A stretch of DNA of 64,000 nucleotides from the NCBI GenBank assembly GCA_977006965.1, contig OZ345357.1, forward strand, positions 124,001 through 188,000, in the 5' to 3' direction. Origin of the DNA: Phymatolithon calcareum. Taxonomy: Eukaryota > Rhodophyta > Florideophyceae > Hapalidiales. Of this stretch, positions 44,576 through 55,700 are shown in pieces. Within the stretch, counting starts at the first letter, position 1. Each line of letters opens with the position of its first letter. The position numbers and the translations under genes were made by a program. The notes under the pieces were generated by a model that did not search any database, was not told the origin of the DNA, and was given only the letters and a program-made list of their open reading frames with translations.

Positions 44576-45452
44576 CAGGGGGGGTCGCTATATAGTGCCA
44601 CATAGAACCAGACTAAAAAAATGCGCACTATTTAGGTTCCGCACTACATGAAATTTGAGGGACCGTTTCGCACTACTGTAAGCGTGTTTGCCGTGACCCC
44701 CAACGAAGTTGTACGGAGAACGGGGAGAACGATTTTACTGGCGTGTTTTATCTTCAGAACGCTTGTTGAACATCTCTGAGACAAGTAGCAGCAGCCTCTA
44801 CATCAGCACCTCCAGCCGCACCACGCAATGCGATGGAATTGGTACCGTGCCGCTTCACAAAGCTCACACACCATCCCTTCGAAGATGTGAAACGTTCGAT
44901 ACGTCGACGGCTTTCGACGCTGATGTCATAGCGTTTCAAAATAGCATCACGAGTCATTAACGCGCGTGTCTTGATGACGTCTTGGGTGACCGGGAGTTTT
45001 CCACGACGCGCCAGCTTGACGAATCGCATCAACTTCTCGTCAATCTCGGGGTACAAAAGTAGTCGCGCTGTTTTGCCTTTGAATGAAGCGTCATTTTCCT
45101 CAGCAGCAAGGATGAGTTGATGACCATCATTTTTGAGCTTCCTGACAAATGGACGAGAAACCTTGAACTTGTGGATAATTGCTGAGTCGGAAGCGCCTGT
45201 GTTCAGCATGGGAAGTGCTTCAAGCTTTTGTTGAAGCGTCAGCCGCGTTCTCTTCTGCCCTGGGTGCCCTATCACTGTCGGTGGCGTGAAGATGGTGAGC
45301 TGAGGAGACGAAGAGGAGAATGGCGGCCAGGAAAGCCCTGTAAGCAGCCACAGCCTGTGTCTTTGATATGATAATCGTGTCAGCCCAAAATGGGTGGCAC
45401 TAAGTAGAGGGTGGCACTACATAACCCGGCACTATATAGCGACCCCCCCCTG
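44576..45452 (-). mobile_element. Pogo/Tigger-like element, 877 bp, TA target
   Basis: The element is bounded by TA (44574-44575 and 45453-45454) where copy 1 has a single TA (10218-10219). The terminal inverted repeats start CAGGGGGGG and continue TCGCTATATAGTGCC. Subterminal TAGTGCCA motifs repeat, likely transposase sites. It encodes one 173-aa DNA-binding protein on the minus strand and no catalytic domain. Confidence 0.8.
44754..45275 (-). CDS. CENP-B/pogo-type DNA-binding domain protein without DDE domain
   Basis: The frame gives 173 residues; the first codon in the open frame (45275) is GTG, and a true ATG is not evident. A pipsqueak/CENP-B-type helix-turn-helix comes first (LTLQQKLEALPMLNTGASDS, then FKVSRPFVRKL). 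A Tc5-type second domain follows (KLPVTQDVIKTRALM, GWCVSFVKRHG, LRGAAGGADVEAA). The protein stops at DVQQAF, just where the linker to the DDE catalytic domain would begin. It could still bind the element's ends. A pyrimidine tract ending CAG just upstream might be a splice acceptor, so the 5' end is uncertain. Confidence 0.7.
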   Translation of the reverse strand: MIGHPGQKRTRLTLQQKLEALPMLNTGASDSAIIHKFKVSRPFVRKLKNDGHQLILAAEENDASFKGKTARLLLYPEIDEKLMRFVKLARRGKLPVTQDVIKTRALMTRDAILKRYDISVESRRRIERFTSSKGWCVSFVKRHGTNSIALRGAAGGADVEAAATCLRDVQQAF

Positions 45453-45689
45453 TATCGATAACGGGCTACCTGGTAAGTACCACTTGGAGTTTCGGAATAT
45501 GGTTCTTAAATATGCCAACATTTTTCGAATCCGACTCGGGTCCGATCCACCAACCCCTGTTCCTTTCATGAAAATAACATTGAAACCAGACTCTAAGCCT
45601 GGTCTTGTCAAGCTTCGTCGGTATTCTTCTCGGTAAGCGAAGTTTCTGCGCCAGAAAGTCGTCGAGCTCCTAAGATTAGGACATATGAG

Positions 45690-46099
45690 CAGGGGTCCTA
45701 TCCAGTATACTGGACTTGCAGTATACTGCAATATACTTGTACTGGAGTGGGACTGCAAAAAACCCGCCTACTTGCAATACGAATTGCAAAATGTTTGACT
45801 GTGTTGAGCGGACACAATGTAGTGCATGTCATGCACTCTCTAATTTATACTGTACCATCTCGGTACGTATTATGCCGAATCCATCATAGTCACAAACGTA
45901 GAGCACCAATTCAAGTGTTTACAGTACTGACGTGGCGTTCAGTCCACGTGTGGATACAGCGCTGCGTGACGTGGCCCATGTCATAAATGCAGGCTATCAA
46001 CTTGCAATACAACTTGCAGACAATCGCCGGGACTGCTACTTGCAAATCGAATTGCACTGTATCTAGCAATCAATAAAAATCTACTTGCTAGTAGCCCTG
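45690..46099. mobile_element. hAT-type MITE, 410 bp, 8-bp TSD
   Basis: It begins CAGGGGTCCTA and ends TAGTAGCCCTG (imperfect inverted repeats). It is flanked by catatgag at 45682-45689 and catacgag at 46100-46107; the empty site in copy 1 is 10447-10454. CAGGG ends with an 8-bp duplication are typical of hAT. The interior is rich in CTTGCAA/TTGCAAT motifs. No gene. Confidence 0.75.
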
Positions 46100-46714
46100 C
46101 ATACGAGAGCAAAAAAACTTCGACCAATGGGTCTGCGCGCCCCGCACCGTACCAAAAGCTCTCCGGAAGATATTTGAACAGGAATCGCTCTGCACAAACC
46201 GGTGTGCACGCGTCTCAGAAGCCATCAAGACCAGGACCCTTCTCCGTCCAAAAGACCGATCTGTTTGCGGAACTGGAATGGCACTAAACAAAGGATCTTT
46301 CACAAAGAGAAGATGAAAGTTCTAATTGAAGACTTGAAGAACAACATCTCCGCCGGAAATGCTACAAGAATATAGTCGACCTTGGAGGGAAGGAACGTCA
46401 GTATTCAAAAACTCAAAAGCAGACCGTACTTACATCACGGAGCTTCCCGTGATCATAGAAGGCCTCAATATCGCTGGTCGGGGACTGCTGCAAACAATAT
46501 CTACGGCTTCGCGAGTAGTCAGATTTGTGTGGTATTTGAAACCTTCAAATCGTGAGAATAGACGACGATAGATATGCATGCATAAAGCTCAGCAGCTAAA
46601 GATTCAGAAGTAAATGACAGAAAAAACACAAACATTTACATAGAACTTTACATGCACACAGTATATCGTAAGTGTGAATTCGCTCAATTTTTGTTGCGCT
46701 GAAGAATTGAGATT

Positions 46715-47960
46715 TCAGACCTGCCCCCTGACAATCGCCTCCTCGAACATATGCCTATCTTCATTTGCTCTATTGCAAAAACGATCTTTCGAGACCCAAA
46801 AAGTAATCTTGTTATCATTTGTCGTGGCATTCATGTACAAATTTGAATCATCACGCACGGACGTCCCATATCTAGAAGCCGTGACAGTGAGCAGAGATGC
46901 AAGACTGCGCTCGTCATGTACCACACATTTAGCACCAACCCAAATCAAATATGCTGTGAAACATCCGAGAACAAGTTCAAGCAAGATTATTGTGCCGAGT
47001 AGAGCAAACCACGCATGATGCACTTGAGTTACTTGCTGTGTATTCCCATAGTATTTTAAAGTTCGGTTCGCGTTTTCCGCAATAGTTGTCGCGCCAATTG
47101 ATTCCGCTATTGTGGAGAGGCCAAGAATTACGCCAGGCAACCAGAAGTCGTTGGTTAGGTTGTGATTTCGAATCACTCTACAACTACCGGTCCAGTTGTC
47201 GTCCTGTATCTTGCTGAATCCTTCGCAAACATGAGTTTCACCTTCTCCGCGAACTACACCCCTGCAGTTTGAAAGTAGTAGCTGTTTCCCCACAGGAGAC
47301 CTCTTGCGGATGATGCATTGGATGAGGGCATTCACAAAGCGGAAGTTTCTCAAGGTGTGCAATGGTAGTTTCGAAGTTCCAATCTTCCGGGTGACATTTT
47401 CCGGTATTGATTGTCACGACCCGTTCTTTGAATCTCAAAGAAACTGGTTCTGTCAAAAGGGCGATATTAGACTCACAAAAATCGTTTTCGCGCAGTTCTC
47501 CAAAGTATGTGAAGCCGTTGACGAAATTTTGGCAGCTTGCTCTGCGATTAATAGCTTCACGATACTGGGCATTTGTGAGGTTGATGATAGGCCCGGGTAC
47601 TCTTCTCAGCCCATTTCTCTCAACAGGGACATGCACGGAGTGTCCGTCTATAGCGAGATTTGAAGCAAAAATGAGCAGCAATGAAAAGATGTGGATAGAA
47701 AGCAAAGAATAGAATCTTGCTGGAGACGTTGAACAAAGACCACCTCCGACGATGGGCGGACATGATATTTTGAGGTTCTTCGAGGAACCGCTGGATAGGG
47801 CCAGATAGTTGAGTCTGCCCGAGATTTCAGTTGTGAAATGAAACACAAGCGAAATAAGGAAGACATTGAAAACTATAAAGTTGAGGAAATTCACAAGATT
47901 GGAAGGCAGTGAAATCTCCTGCACGTGGCTCGTCCGCCAAGTCCCTTCACCGGACCTCAT
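46715..47960 (-). pseudogene. Membrane-protein family member 1 (copy 2), frameshifted
   Basis: Counterpart of 10996-12243. The N-terminal part (from ATG 47960) is intact through KCHPEDWNF. A 2-bp deletion near 47372 (GTTTCGGAAAG in copy 1 becomes GTTTCGAAG) then shifts the frame, giving a stop at 47238. The C-terminal part with the third membrane segment is readable in another phase (46715-47362). Around 47265-47300 the two copies differ more than elsewhere. The truncated product would keep two N-terminal membrane segments and part of the ectodomain. Confidence 0.75.
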
Positions 47961-48613
47961 TCCGAAGCTCAACAAGATTAGTGCCGTCTATGCAAGAAAG
48001 AATACCGGTTCCCAACGAGCCTGTCTGCACTGACAACCAGAGATCGGTCACAGTCAAACTAGCATCCAGAGGAGGTTAAAAAGCTGCGTCATTGCACCGG
48101 ACAGGTGCCGGTGTTGAACAGAAGCTTGTTAAACACTCGGATTGAACTGCGCGCCATGCACTGCATGGCGGGCATGACAGATTTACGCAATGCGAGGAGC
48201 TATCAATGCTTCGCGAACGTGTTCCATATGCCCCGTGAGAGTTATGCGCATCAGACAGAATCGTGCACAAGCTCCGCGTGATTACGCATGATTACAAGGA
48301 GATTGTTTTCAACAATAATAATATTCAGAGCGGAAGGGAAGAGCCTGGGCAGTTTTCAGTGATTGTGGCCAGGATGGAATGAGGTTATAGTTGGAGAGCT
48401 GTAGACCAAACCGTTCCGCAACGCATTTCAGCGAAGTAAGTTTTTTCGTAAGGAAAAAATTAAAAATTCCTGTATACACAAATCCTAATGTGATTGGCTC
48501 CAGATTTCATTTCCCAGCAATGATTTTGATAAAGGGCCCAATAATGATGCAATGCGGAACAGTGTCCAAATCTGGAAGAAACTGCCTGCAGTGTTCAGTG
48601 CTTACTTCCGCAC

Positions 48614-48861
48614 ACTGTAAACGTATTATGATTCTACGTCAAGTAGTCAAATGCGCTCAACTTCGAATTCCGTTTTCGCGCAAACCCTTAGCAGCGTGAC
48701 AGAAATTAATCGCAATTCATAGTTCTTGTGTTCGCATTCTAAAAATAGTACCAGAAATCGATTCAGCGCGAAAATCTGGTCCAGAACACTTTAGAATCTC
48801 TGATTTCTATTTTTAACTTAGGGAACGGTTTGGTCTAGAGTTCCCCAGTTGCAAACGTCAC
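48614..48861 (+). repeat. Shared upstream module, copy c
   Basis: This is the D copy 2 version of 12953-13203, nearly identical to it. It lies upstream of the original start of the second membrane-protein copy, which is now separated from its body by a solo LTR. Confidence 0.6.
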
Positions 48862-49079
48862 TATAATCTACAAACTGTGTTTCATGCGCAGCAGCCGTAC
48901 ACACATTGATTTAATCCCGCGAGAAGCTCAGTACCATCACATTTTGCGAAGGATTACAAGCAAGCTGCTCTACAACGTTGCGCCGACTGTTCATTCTCCT
49001 TTCGAATTTCTCAGCCTGCCGCCTCAACCTGAACGGAACTCTCGAACTGAAAATGGACAATCATCCCGGAGTAACAGTT

Positions 49080-49422
49080 TGTAAGAGTGTGGCTTAGGGC
49101 GTAAAGTAACTGCTGGAGTTACTGTAGACGAATGCAGGAAACGTTCACAATTTACTGTGGATGGCTGTTCCAAGTTGTGAATAATGCTTAGCGAAAGTTT
49201 CACGTTCTCTTTCGTGCTTACCTAACAATTGGTGTATGGTCGTAGTTATATGCTAGTCCGAAACATCCACTGCACACTTCTGTCTACGACCATTCATCTG
49301 GATTACTTGTACGTTGCTTACATGTACTTATTCCATTGGTTGGATTTAAATGTCCTCTTTCAGACAACACCCGCGTAAATTCACGGTTGAGAAGGATGGT
49401 CGCGTAACACCATTGTGTTACA
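49080..49422. mobile_element. Solo LTR, 343 bp, TSD cagtt, in the 5' end of a membrane-protein gene
   Basis: It starts TGTAAGAGTGTGG and ends ATTGTGTTACA; cagtt is at 49075-49079 and 49423-49427. The empty site is at 13413-13417, nine codons into the intact gene. The LTR contributes an in-frame ATG (49350). Confidence 0.85.
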
Positions 49423-50792
49423 CAGTTCCTCTCCTCTCACTTGTCATGAACTCCCTGAACTTCTTGTTGTTTGATTTACTGCTTGCTACTGCCGTTTACT
49501 ACCTCACAGCCGACCTAGTTGGACTTGCAAATTCCATGTCCGCTATTCAAGGGAAAGAAGAACAATTCTCCTTTTTCTGTCCAGCGTTTTTCGGTGTTGA
49601 AGTTGGAATCGCATGTACCAAAAGGCGAGTTTTTTATGTTCTTGCTTTCTTTCGTCTCCTTTCCCTTATACTAATCTTCATCTCCAGTATGTCTTTTGTG
49701 GGCAAGACAGCACCCGAACCCGCTGTGATGGAGGCGAACGTTACCGTTCTTGGGAAATTCGGAAGACATGAAGACACCACTACGCTTGGGCCAAGGAGAG
49801 TTTTGCGCGAAGGGTGTCAACGTCGAACAAACTCCACCATATATTACGGAGAAATTCGTGACGAGAAAACCTGCGAGCTCGATCTTTCACTGATACCAAA
49901 ACCGATAGAATTCGATTTGTTTCCTCGCTCGGAAAGGGTCAATTTATCAGCATGCATCGCAGAGACTTTGGAGGAGTCATTGTACACATGTGACAGTCCC
50001 CCGGACGAAAGAGTCACATGCAGGTACTTGTCTCGGTCTTCAAAAACCACAGGGCAGTGCTCACATTTTATGAAAACACCTTTTACGACATGCGTTTCTC
50101 AAGACACGTCAAACAGCACATTCACCTGTGGCACTGAGTCGAAATGGCTCCAAAACTGCACCAAGATATTCCTGACGCAGTACATGAATTTCCGCTGTCG
50201 GAATGCGATCATTGCATGTATTCCAAAAAAGTACGACCCGTGCAAGGCATCTATCTATATGCGGAATGTAACGCATCTTTGCGACGGCAACGGAACTATA
50301 ACCTCTGACGTATTCCCAATTCTCCAAAACAAATCTCTGCAACCCGAATCTCAAGATATTAACAATTTGCTGTTCCATTTCAAGAAGGCCGAGGGCACCA
50401 AATGGGACTTAGACGACTGGTTACCGTACATTGGGCGCGACGTCTTCACTTTAGCGCATGCCTATGCTGCAATGTACGCGTCTGGGTCAGAGAAGAGAAC
50501 TGTAAAAATCGAAAAGGACAAACAAATCACGGAAATTTCTTGGATTTGGGTGGTGATCTTATGCTTGAAATTCGTGATGATCATAGGGCTAAGTGCAGCT
50601 GTATTGACATTGCGAAAATGGAAGGGATGCGAGCGAGTGGCGAATGACGAAGTCGGATTGGGAGCTCTGTTGCTATCAAGCAAAGCAAATTGGAATCGCT
50701 TTATTTCTTCTAGCGCAAGAACTGAACCCCTGGTGTCTAGACAAAATCTTGTTGTAGAAATGGAAAATGGAATTGTTCGACTTCACACATAG
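49350..50792 (+). CDS. Membrane-protein family member 2 (copy 2), start replaced by an LTR
   Basis: The 480-aa frame is open. Residues from VPLLSLVMNSLNF onward match 13391-14782 almost exactly, but the first 25 or so (MSSFRQHPRKFTVEKDGRV...) come from the solo LTR. The native ATG at about 49053 now leads to a stop within the LTR. If expressed, the protein would need the LTR start or an internal ATG (MNSLNF). Both N-terminal membrane segments and the C-terminal one are retained. One ectodomain Cys is lost (LLFHC becomes LLFHF near 50378). The open frame suggests that the insertion is young. Confidence 0.65.
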   Translation: MSSFRQHPRKFTVEKDGRVTPLCYTVPLLSLVMNSLNFLLFDLLLATAVYYLTADLVGLANSMSAIQGKEEQFSFFCPAFFGVEVGIACTKRRVFYVLAFFRLLSLILIFISSMSFVGKTAPEPAVMEANVTVLGKFGRHEDTTTLGPRRVLREGCQRRTNSTIYYGEIRDEKTCELDLSLIPKPIEFDLFPRSERVNLSACIAETLEESLYTCDSPPDERVTCRYLSRSSKTTGQCSHFMKTPFTTCVSQDTSNSTFTCGTESKWLQNCTKIFLTQYMNFRCRNAIIACIPKKYDPCKASIYMRNVTHLCDGNGTITSDVFPILQNKSLQPESQDINNLLFHFKKAEGTKWDLDDWLPYIGRDVFTLAHAYAAMYASGSEKRTVKIEKDKQITEISWIWVVILCLKFVMIIGLSAAVLTLRKWKGCERVANDEVGLGALLLSSKANWNRFISSSARTEPLVSRQNLVVEMENGIVRLHT

Positions 50793-51029
50793 ACTACGAA
50801 AAAATATGACGAACGCCTGCATTGAAACATGTTCACCTGGCAAGAGAGGAGAAGAGGGCGAGATACGATCTGGAAATCTAGACATTCATAGTTCTTTGTA
50901 CTGGATTTTTTTCTCAATTGAGTATATTTCTTTTTTATTTTTTAAAATAAACAAGTTTTTTTGAAAAGATTTTTCCAATTTTATTTTTAGTTTTCGTAAT
51001 GTAGCTCACAAACGCAACGCCAAAAGAAG

Positions 51030-51180
51030 AAGAAAGTAGATTTTTATTTAAAAGTTACCAACCCATCTGCTGACGCTTGGGGCAACTTATCGAGTATCAA
51101 GAAAATTTGACTTAATTCTGTCCTAGGAAGGGTTTCGTAGTGGGTGTTCCACAGTTCGGTGGTCGACAAAAACCCACCTC
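51030..51180 (+). repeat. Dispersed 'RFLLK' repeat (D copy 2)
   Basis: Counterpart of 14940-15095. Copia 2 is inserted just after it at 51192. Confidence 0.5.
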
Positions 51181-51191
51181 TGGTCCCCTGA

Positions 51192-51558
51192 TGTTAGACA
51201 TGCCGCCGGTAGTAAGGCATAAGGCTAGCTGTCGTCATGCTTTACCGGCTTATGTAACCGTAATTAGTGTAGGAATTGGATTTTTAATGTGTAAATAACT
51301 AATGCACAGCAGTTCTATACTCTCCACTTTCTACTCAACTACTTAGCGCTTGCTGCGCAACGCCGAAGACTACTTAAGCAGCTCCAAGCCGGAGCCGAGT
51401 AGCTCGGATAAGAACACAACTAAGAACAAACCCACAAGTAAAGTCAAGCATCAAACGCTTCTTTGCTTTTCCGTGTTCCAACATTTCCACCATATTCCAA
51501 CCTATTTTCAACCAACCAGAATCGTTCCACCATCCATTCATTCTGGTGTATAACAACA
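51192..51558 (+). repeat. Copia 2 LTR (5')
   Basis: The 367-bp repeat runs from TGTTAGACATGCC to TATAACAACA. It contains GAACAAACCCAC and a GCTCCAAGCCGGAGC near-palindrome. Matches 57409-57779. Confidence 0.95.
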
Positions 51559-51576
51559 TTCGCGAATCAGTTATCA

Positions 51577-51785
51577 CCAATCAGATCGCTGGGAATATTC
51601 TTGTTAACCAATCATCATCTTCTCCGGCCGATCCTGTGACCAATCATAATCGTCCCAGACCGCCGCCGGAAAACCTGTGACCAATCACCGCCGATAATTT
51701 TCTTGTATTATCCAATCATCGCCGATAATTTTTTGTGCATTATCCAATCATCTGCCGCGTTTCCGATCGTCTCTAAGTATATTTT
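51577..51785 (+). promoter_or_regulatory. Evenly spaced array of six CCAATCA boxes plus TATA-like site
   Basis: CCAATCA occurs at 51577, 51608, 51640, 51681, 51712 and 51744, i.e. spacings of 31, 32, 41, 31 and 32 bp, close to whole numbers of helical turns. TATATTTT follows at 51778. The array lies downstream of the 5' LTR and upstream of the zinc-finger ORF, so it looks like an internal promoter or enhancer. Confidence 0.6.
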
Positions 51786-52072
51786 CAGGACAATCTGTCC
51801 TTTTGATCACCAAGTGGTGCGTGCCTAAGGGTTGATAACGGTGCTATTTCACAGCCCGGCCCTTTCTGGCGCGTGAGCACTCCTACCCCCGCAGCAATTC
51901 CTAGACTCTCGTGCATTGTCAGAAGGATAGCTCGGGGACTGGGGACAGTTGCTCTCAGAAGGCTTTGCGTCTAGGAGTTGTGCAGGACCTACGCTGCCTG
52001 GCCACCCTTTTGGGTCCCCAGTCACTGTAGTGTCGCCGCTGTGCCCTCTGAATCCTAAGCCGTCGCCACCGT

Positions 52073-52657
52073 ATGTCTAGCCCCTCCGGTTTTCGCCGCC
52101 TAATCCGAAACTCCGATTTACCGTCACGTTCTCCTTCCCCTGTTGCTTCCGATCGTACAAGCAGGTTATCACGCACAAACGGCTCTGCTGCCGCTGGCCA
52201 ACAAAGGCGCGAGGCAGAGTTCGTCACTCGTCGAAAGGCCGGTCCTCCTGATCCTTTAGACCGCACCTACCGTAAGGACGTACGACCCTTGATTTCCAAA
52301 CCGGCTACTCGCAGGTCTCAGGCACTAGACGGAAAGCGCTCCGCTAAACCCGTCCGCGAACGTCACTCCACTCCACAACAATCGAAAAGCCCTCCTCCGA
52401 AGCCTTACATTTCGAATAAAATCTATTACGAGGAAGGCTGGTACTGCTGTGGATACTGTAACGTTGCAAACAAAAGTCGGAAAGCCAACCGTGAGCACGA
52501 GCTCGGCAAGAAACACAAGCAAAACCTCCTTCTCTCAAAATACCACTTTCCTGAGGACCTTCTCTGCCGGTGCCGAAAGAAGCCGTTTGACAACAAGCTC
52601 CACTTCTACCGTCACGCTCGAGCTTGTCTATTTGCATTATCCCCTAAATCTACCTAA
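52073..52657 (+). CDS. Copia 2 extra ORF: basic protein with C2H2-type zinc finger
   Basis: The 194-aa frame starts at ATG (context CCACCGTATG). The first 120 residues are basic, Ser/Pro/Arg-rich and probably disordered. Then comes YYEEGWYCCGYCNVANKSRK, with His residues in NREHELGKKH, a C-x2-C...H-x5-H layout like U1-type (matrin-like) fingers. A second Cys/His set (LLCRCRKK..., FYRHARAC) follows near the end. It lies 70 bp upstream of gag-pol on the same strand. Ty1/copia elements do not normally carry an ORF here. Role unknown; nucleic-acid binding is a reasonable inference. Confidence 0.7.
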   Translation: MSSPSGFRRLIRNSDLPSRSPSPVASDRTSRLSRTNGSAAAGQQRREAEFVTRRKAGPPDPLDRTYRKDVRPLISKPATRRSQALDGKRSAKPVRERHSTPQQSKSPPPKPYISNKIYYEEGWYCCGYCNVANKSRKANREHELGKKHKQNLLLSKYHFPEDLLCRCRKKPFDNKLHFYRHARACLFALSPKST

Positions 52658-52727
52658 AAACAGTCCACTACTTCCGTCTGGCATTTTTTCTTGATTAAAT
52701 AGGAATTGTCACCTACGAAGCTCTACC

Positions 52728-55700
52728 ATGGCTAGTAATGCTGAAGGCGACGCTGTAAGCAACGCCTCCACGGCATCAATGATTACTCCTGCCGAAATCA
52801 CGGATGCTGACCGTCAAATGCGTGAGCTCGTCAATACATACTTCGATGTGATAGACGATGAACAAACCCCTGAAGCATGGACCCTGGCGTTCAAGGAATG
52901 CATCTCTCGCACGATGCTCCGTGGACTTTCCATCGCGTGGAAAGTATATGTTCGCCAGTACTTTGCTGAGAAGGGAATAAACTTTCCCCCTGGAATGTTT
53001 GTTCAAAATGCTCTCGAAAGCATATTGGGACCTGAAACTACTCCTGGAGATCCTCCCGCAACTCCAGCCCCGCTTCCTGATCGTCCTGCTCCTCCGCCAC
53101 AGCAGCGTGTCCGCACTGTTCGCCCAGACCTCAGCAGTTTGCCGAACTTGAGAAACTTGGACAATCGGTTCAACAATCAGGATCAGCAGTTAATGGCTTT
53201 AGCTGGTGCTATTGACAACATCAATGGAAGATTAAGCAATGCAGGCTCCGCCGGCTCTGCACACTCTCACGACCAGTCCCCCAGACTTGCAGCTCCAACG
53301 CAACCTCAACCTCCAAATCACTCTCGATCTGGTGCAAGGCAACTTGTTCAACCTCCTCAAGCGTATTCCAGTATTGGCACTATTCGTGCTCTTCCGGAAA
53401 CTCGCTCATCTGATCGGAACAGAAGCCAAGCATCTTCTCTACTGAAGATATTCAGCCATGCATCTCAGCAATTTGCTGGCACTGGGGATATAAAAGAAAA
53501 TTTAGCCGCGTTCCATCAGTCTTATACAGACAAATGCATGACTCTTGGCCTCACAGCACAGGAAGCTTTCGATAACATGTATGTGCTATTTGTTCCAAAC
53601 AGCCCTGCCAGTGTCTTCTACCATAAGTACGTCCTCCCGAAGTCCAGAAATATGGAACAAGCCTTTAGTCTTCTATATTCCAGGTTTAGTTCCACTGAGC
53701 GCAGAGATCGCCTCATTCGGCAATGGAACAATCTCCATTTCAAGACTTTTACGGCAAAAACTGGAGCAACTCCTCATACTGCGCTTATCGACATGTGCCA
53801 AACTGCAGAACTGCTCCAGATTCAACTTGGGACAGCCTATCAGGACAACCAGCATCTTCGTGACGTCATTATGAAAGCAGTTTCTGACGAACCATTTGCT
53901 GCGCTCCTGGCTCTATCACCTGCTCAGGACTCTTTTGCCATCCAAGAGGCTTGCGCAAGAGCAATTCAGGTTCATGAAGATCAGCTTCGCGTCGCCAAAC
54001 GGTCTCAAGAATTGCTACCTACTGCTGCTCATGCAAAGGAAACATTGTTTGTACCGTACAATGGAAATCAAAGCGATCGCCCCGGAATGCACAGTAGACG
54101 ATATGCCCATAACAATGGAGGTCGAAGGAACACTTATGTTCGCTGGAAAGACCGCCGTAGAGACGGCCTCAACCCGATCCGCAATGGTGTCCGGATGCGA
54201 TGTCGCAAGTGTAACTCCGAAAAGCACTTCATCCGTGACTGTGACCAGCTCGACAACACATACAGGGCTCAGTACGCGAAACGGGTTCTTCTTACAGAAT
54301 CCGTAGTCTCTGATCCCGGCGACATCGATCACGCTTTGGAACTAATACAAGAATTTGACGATGACACCTGGAAAAACTTTGAACACCACTTTCAGTCATC
54401 ACCCATGGCATCCGATTCTGAGTCAACGCCTAGTAATGAAACACACTACGTCACAATTCCAGAACGTAGTCTTCCCCTAGACCCTCTCTATGCCTCATTG
54501 GCTGATGTATCCACAAGTCACGCAATACTTCACAGCACTGACGTTATTGACAGTTCTACTCTCAAGGATCACCATAAGGTACTCTTCTCAGAACGGAGTG
54601 AAAAGTCTCAGTTTGAGGGCATCTGCATGGACAACGGTTGCCAAAAGAGTCTTGCAGGTCTCCCGGCTTATCTGCGCTATTGCCAACACGCTCACATATC
54701 TCCTGACCTCACACCGAGTACTGAAACGTTTATGCTAGGCGATATTATACATCCAAGTATTGGGCGCGCAACCATACGCGTTCCTATAGACACTGCTGGA
54801 AACTTCCTCGAATATGACAGTGACGTTGTCGACGTTGACATTCCAATCCTTTTCGGACTCGACAAAATGAAAAGTCTGAAATGGTATACGAACGAAGTTA
54901 CCAACCAGTTCTGCTCAGCTGATGACAGCCTCCAAGTCGATCTCGCTCCCAAGCTCGGCCATCTCTACCTTGAATGGCCTGTTAGCATTGTTCTGTATAC
55001 ACGATCAGAATTACTTAAGCTTCACCGACGCTTCGCGCACCCATCAGCAGACAAGCTGGCCAACCTCCTTCGTCGTGCATCACCAGAGAACTTCGAGCCG
55101 TCTACTAAAAGACTCCTTCAGGACATATCCAAGCATTGTAACTCCTGTCAAAGGATGGCCCCGAAACCATTCGTCTTTCAGGTAACACTTCCTGATTCAA
55201 TCGTTTTCAATCATGAGATTTTTCTGGATCTGATGTGGATTGAACCTCGACCGCATGTGCCGGTCCTACATATTGTTGATCGTGGTACTCACTTCTCCGC
55301 AGCTCAATTCGTTAAGGGTGAAAGTGCTGAAGACATTTGGAACGCTTTCATCACATGCTGGGTCAACGTTTACGTAGGATTTCCAAATGTTCTGACCCAT
55401 GATCAAGGTAAATTGTTCACCAGCGAATTCTTCAACTCTGCATGTGTACAGTTTGGTATAATACCGAAAGCTACACCCACTGAATCTCACAACTCTTTGG
55501 GTGCTGGAGAACGATATCATGCCCCACTACGAAAGATCTACAAGAAGATCAAAATTGAGTACCCAAACTTGGAACACTCTGTATGCCTATCGCTTGCTGT
55601 ACATGCGCTGAACAATACTGCTGGGCCAGACGGACTTGTCCCCACACTTCTCGTGTTTGGCATGTTACCAAAAATCCCTCTTGGAAACATTGAAAACCTC

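Larger units (their letters stand above)
44520..46180 (+). pseudogene. Ty3/gypsy pol scrap (copy 2), split by two DNA transposons
   Basis: Counterpart of 10197-10524. The coding remnant (IFRIRLGSDPPTPVPFMKI, LVKLRRYSSR) is interrupted by the Tigger-like element at 44576-45452 and the hAT-type MITE at 45690-46099. Confidence 0.5.
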
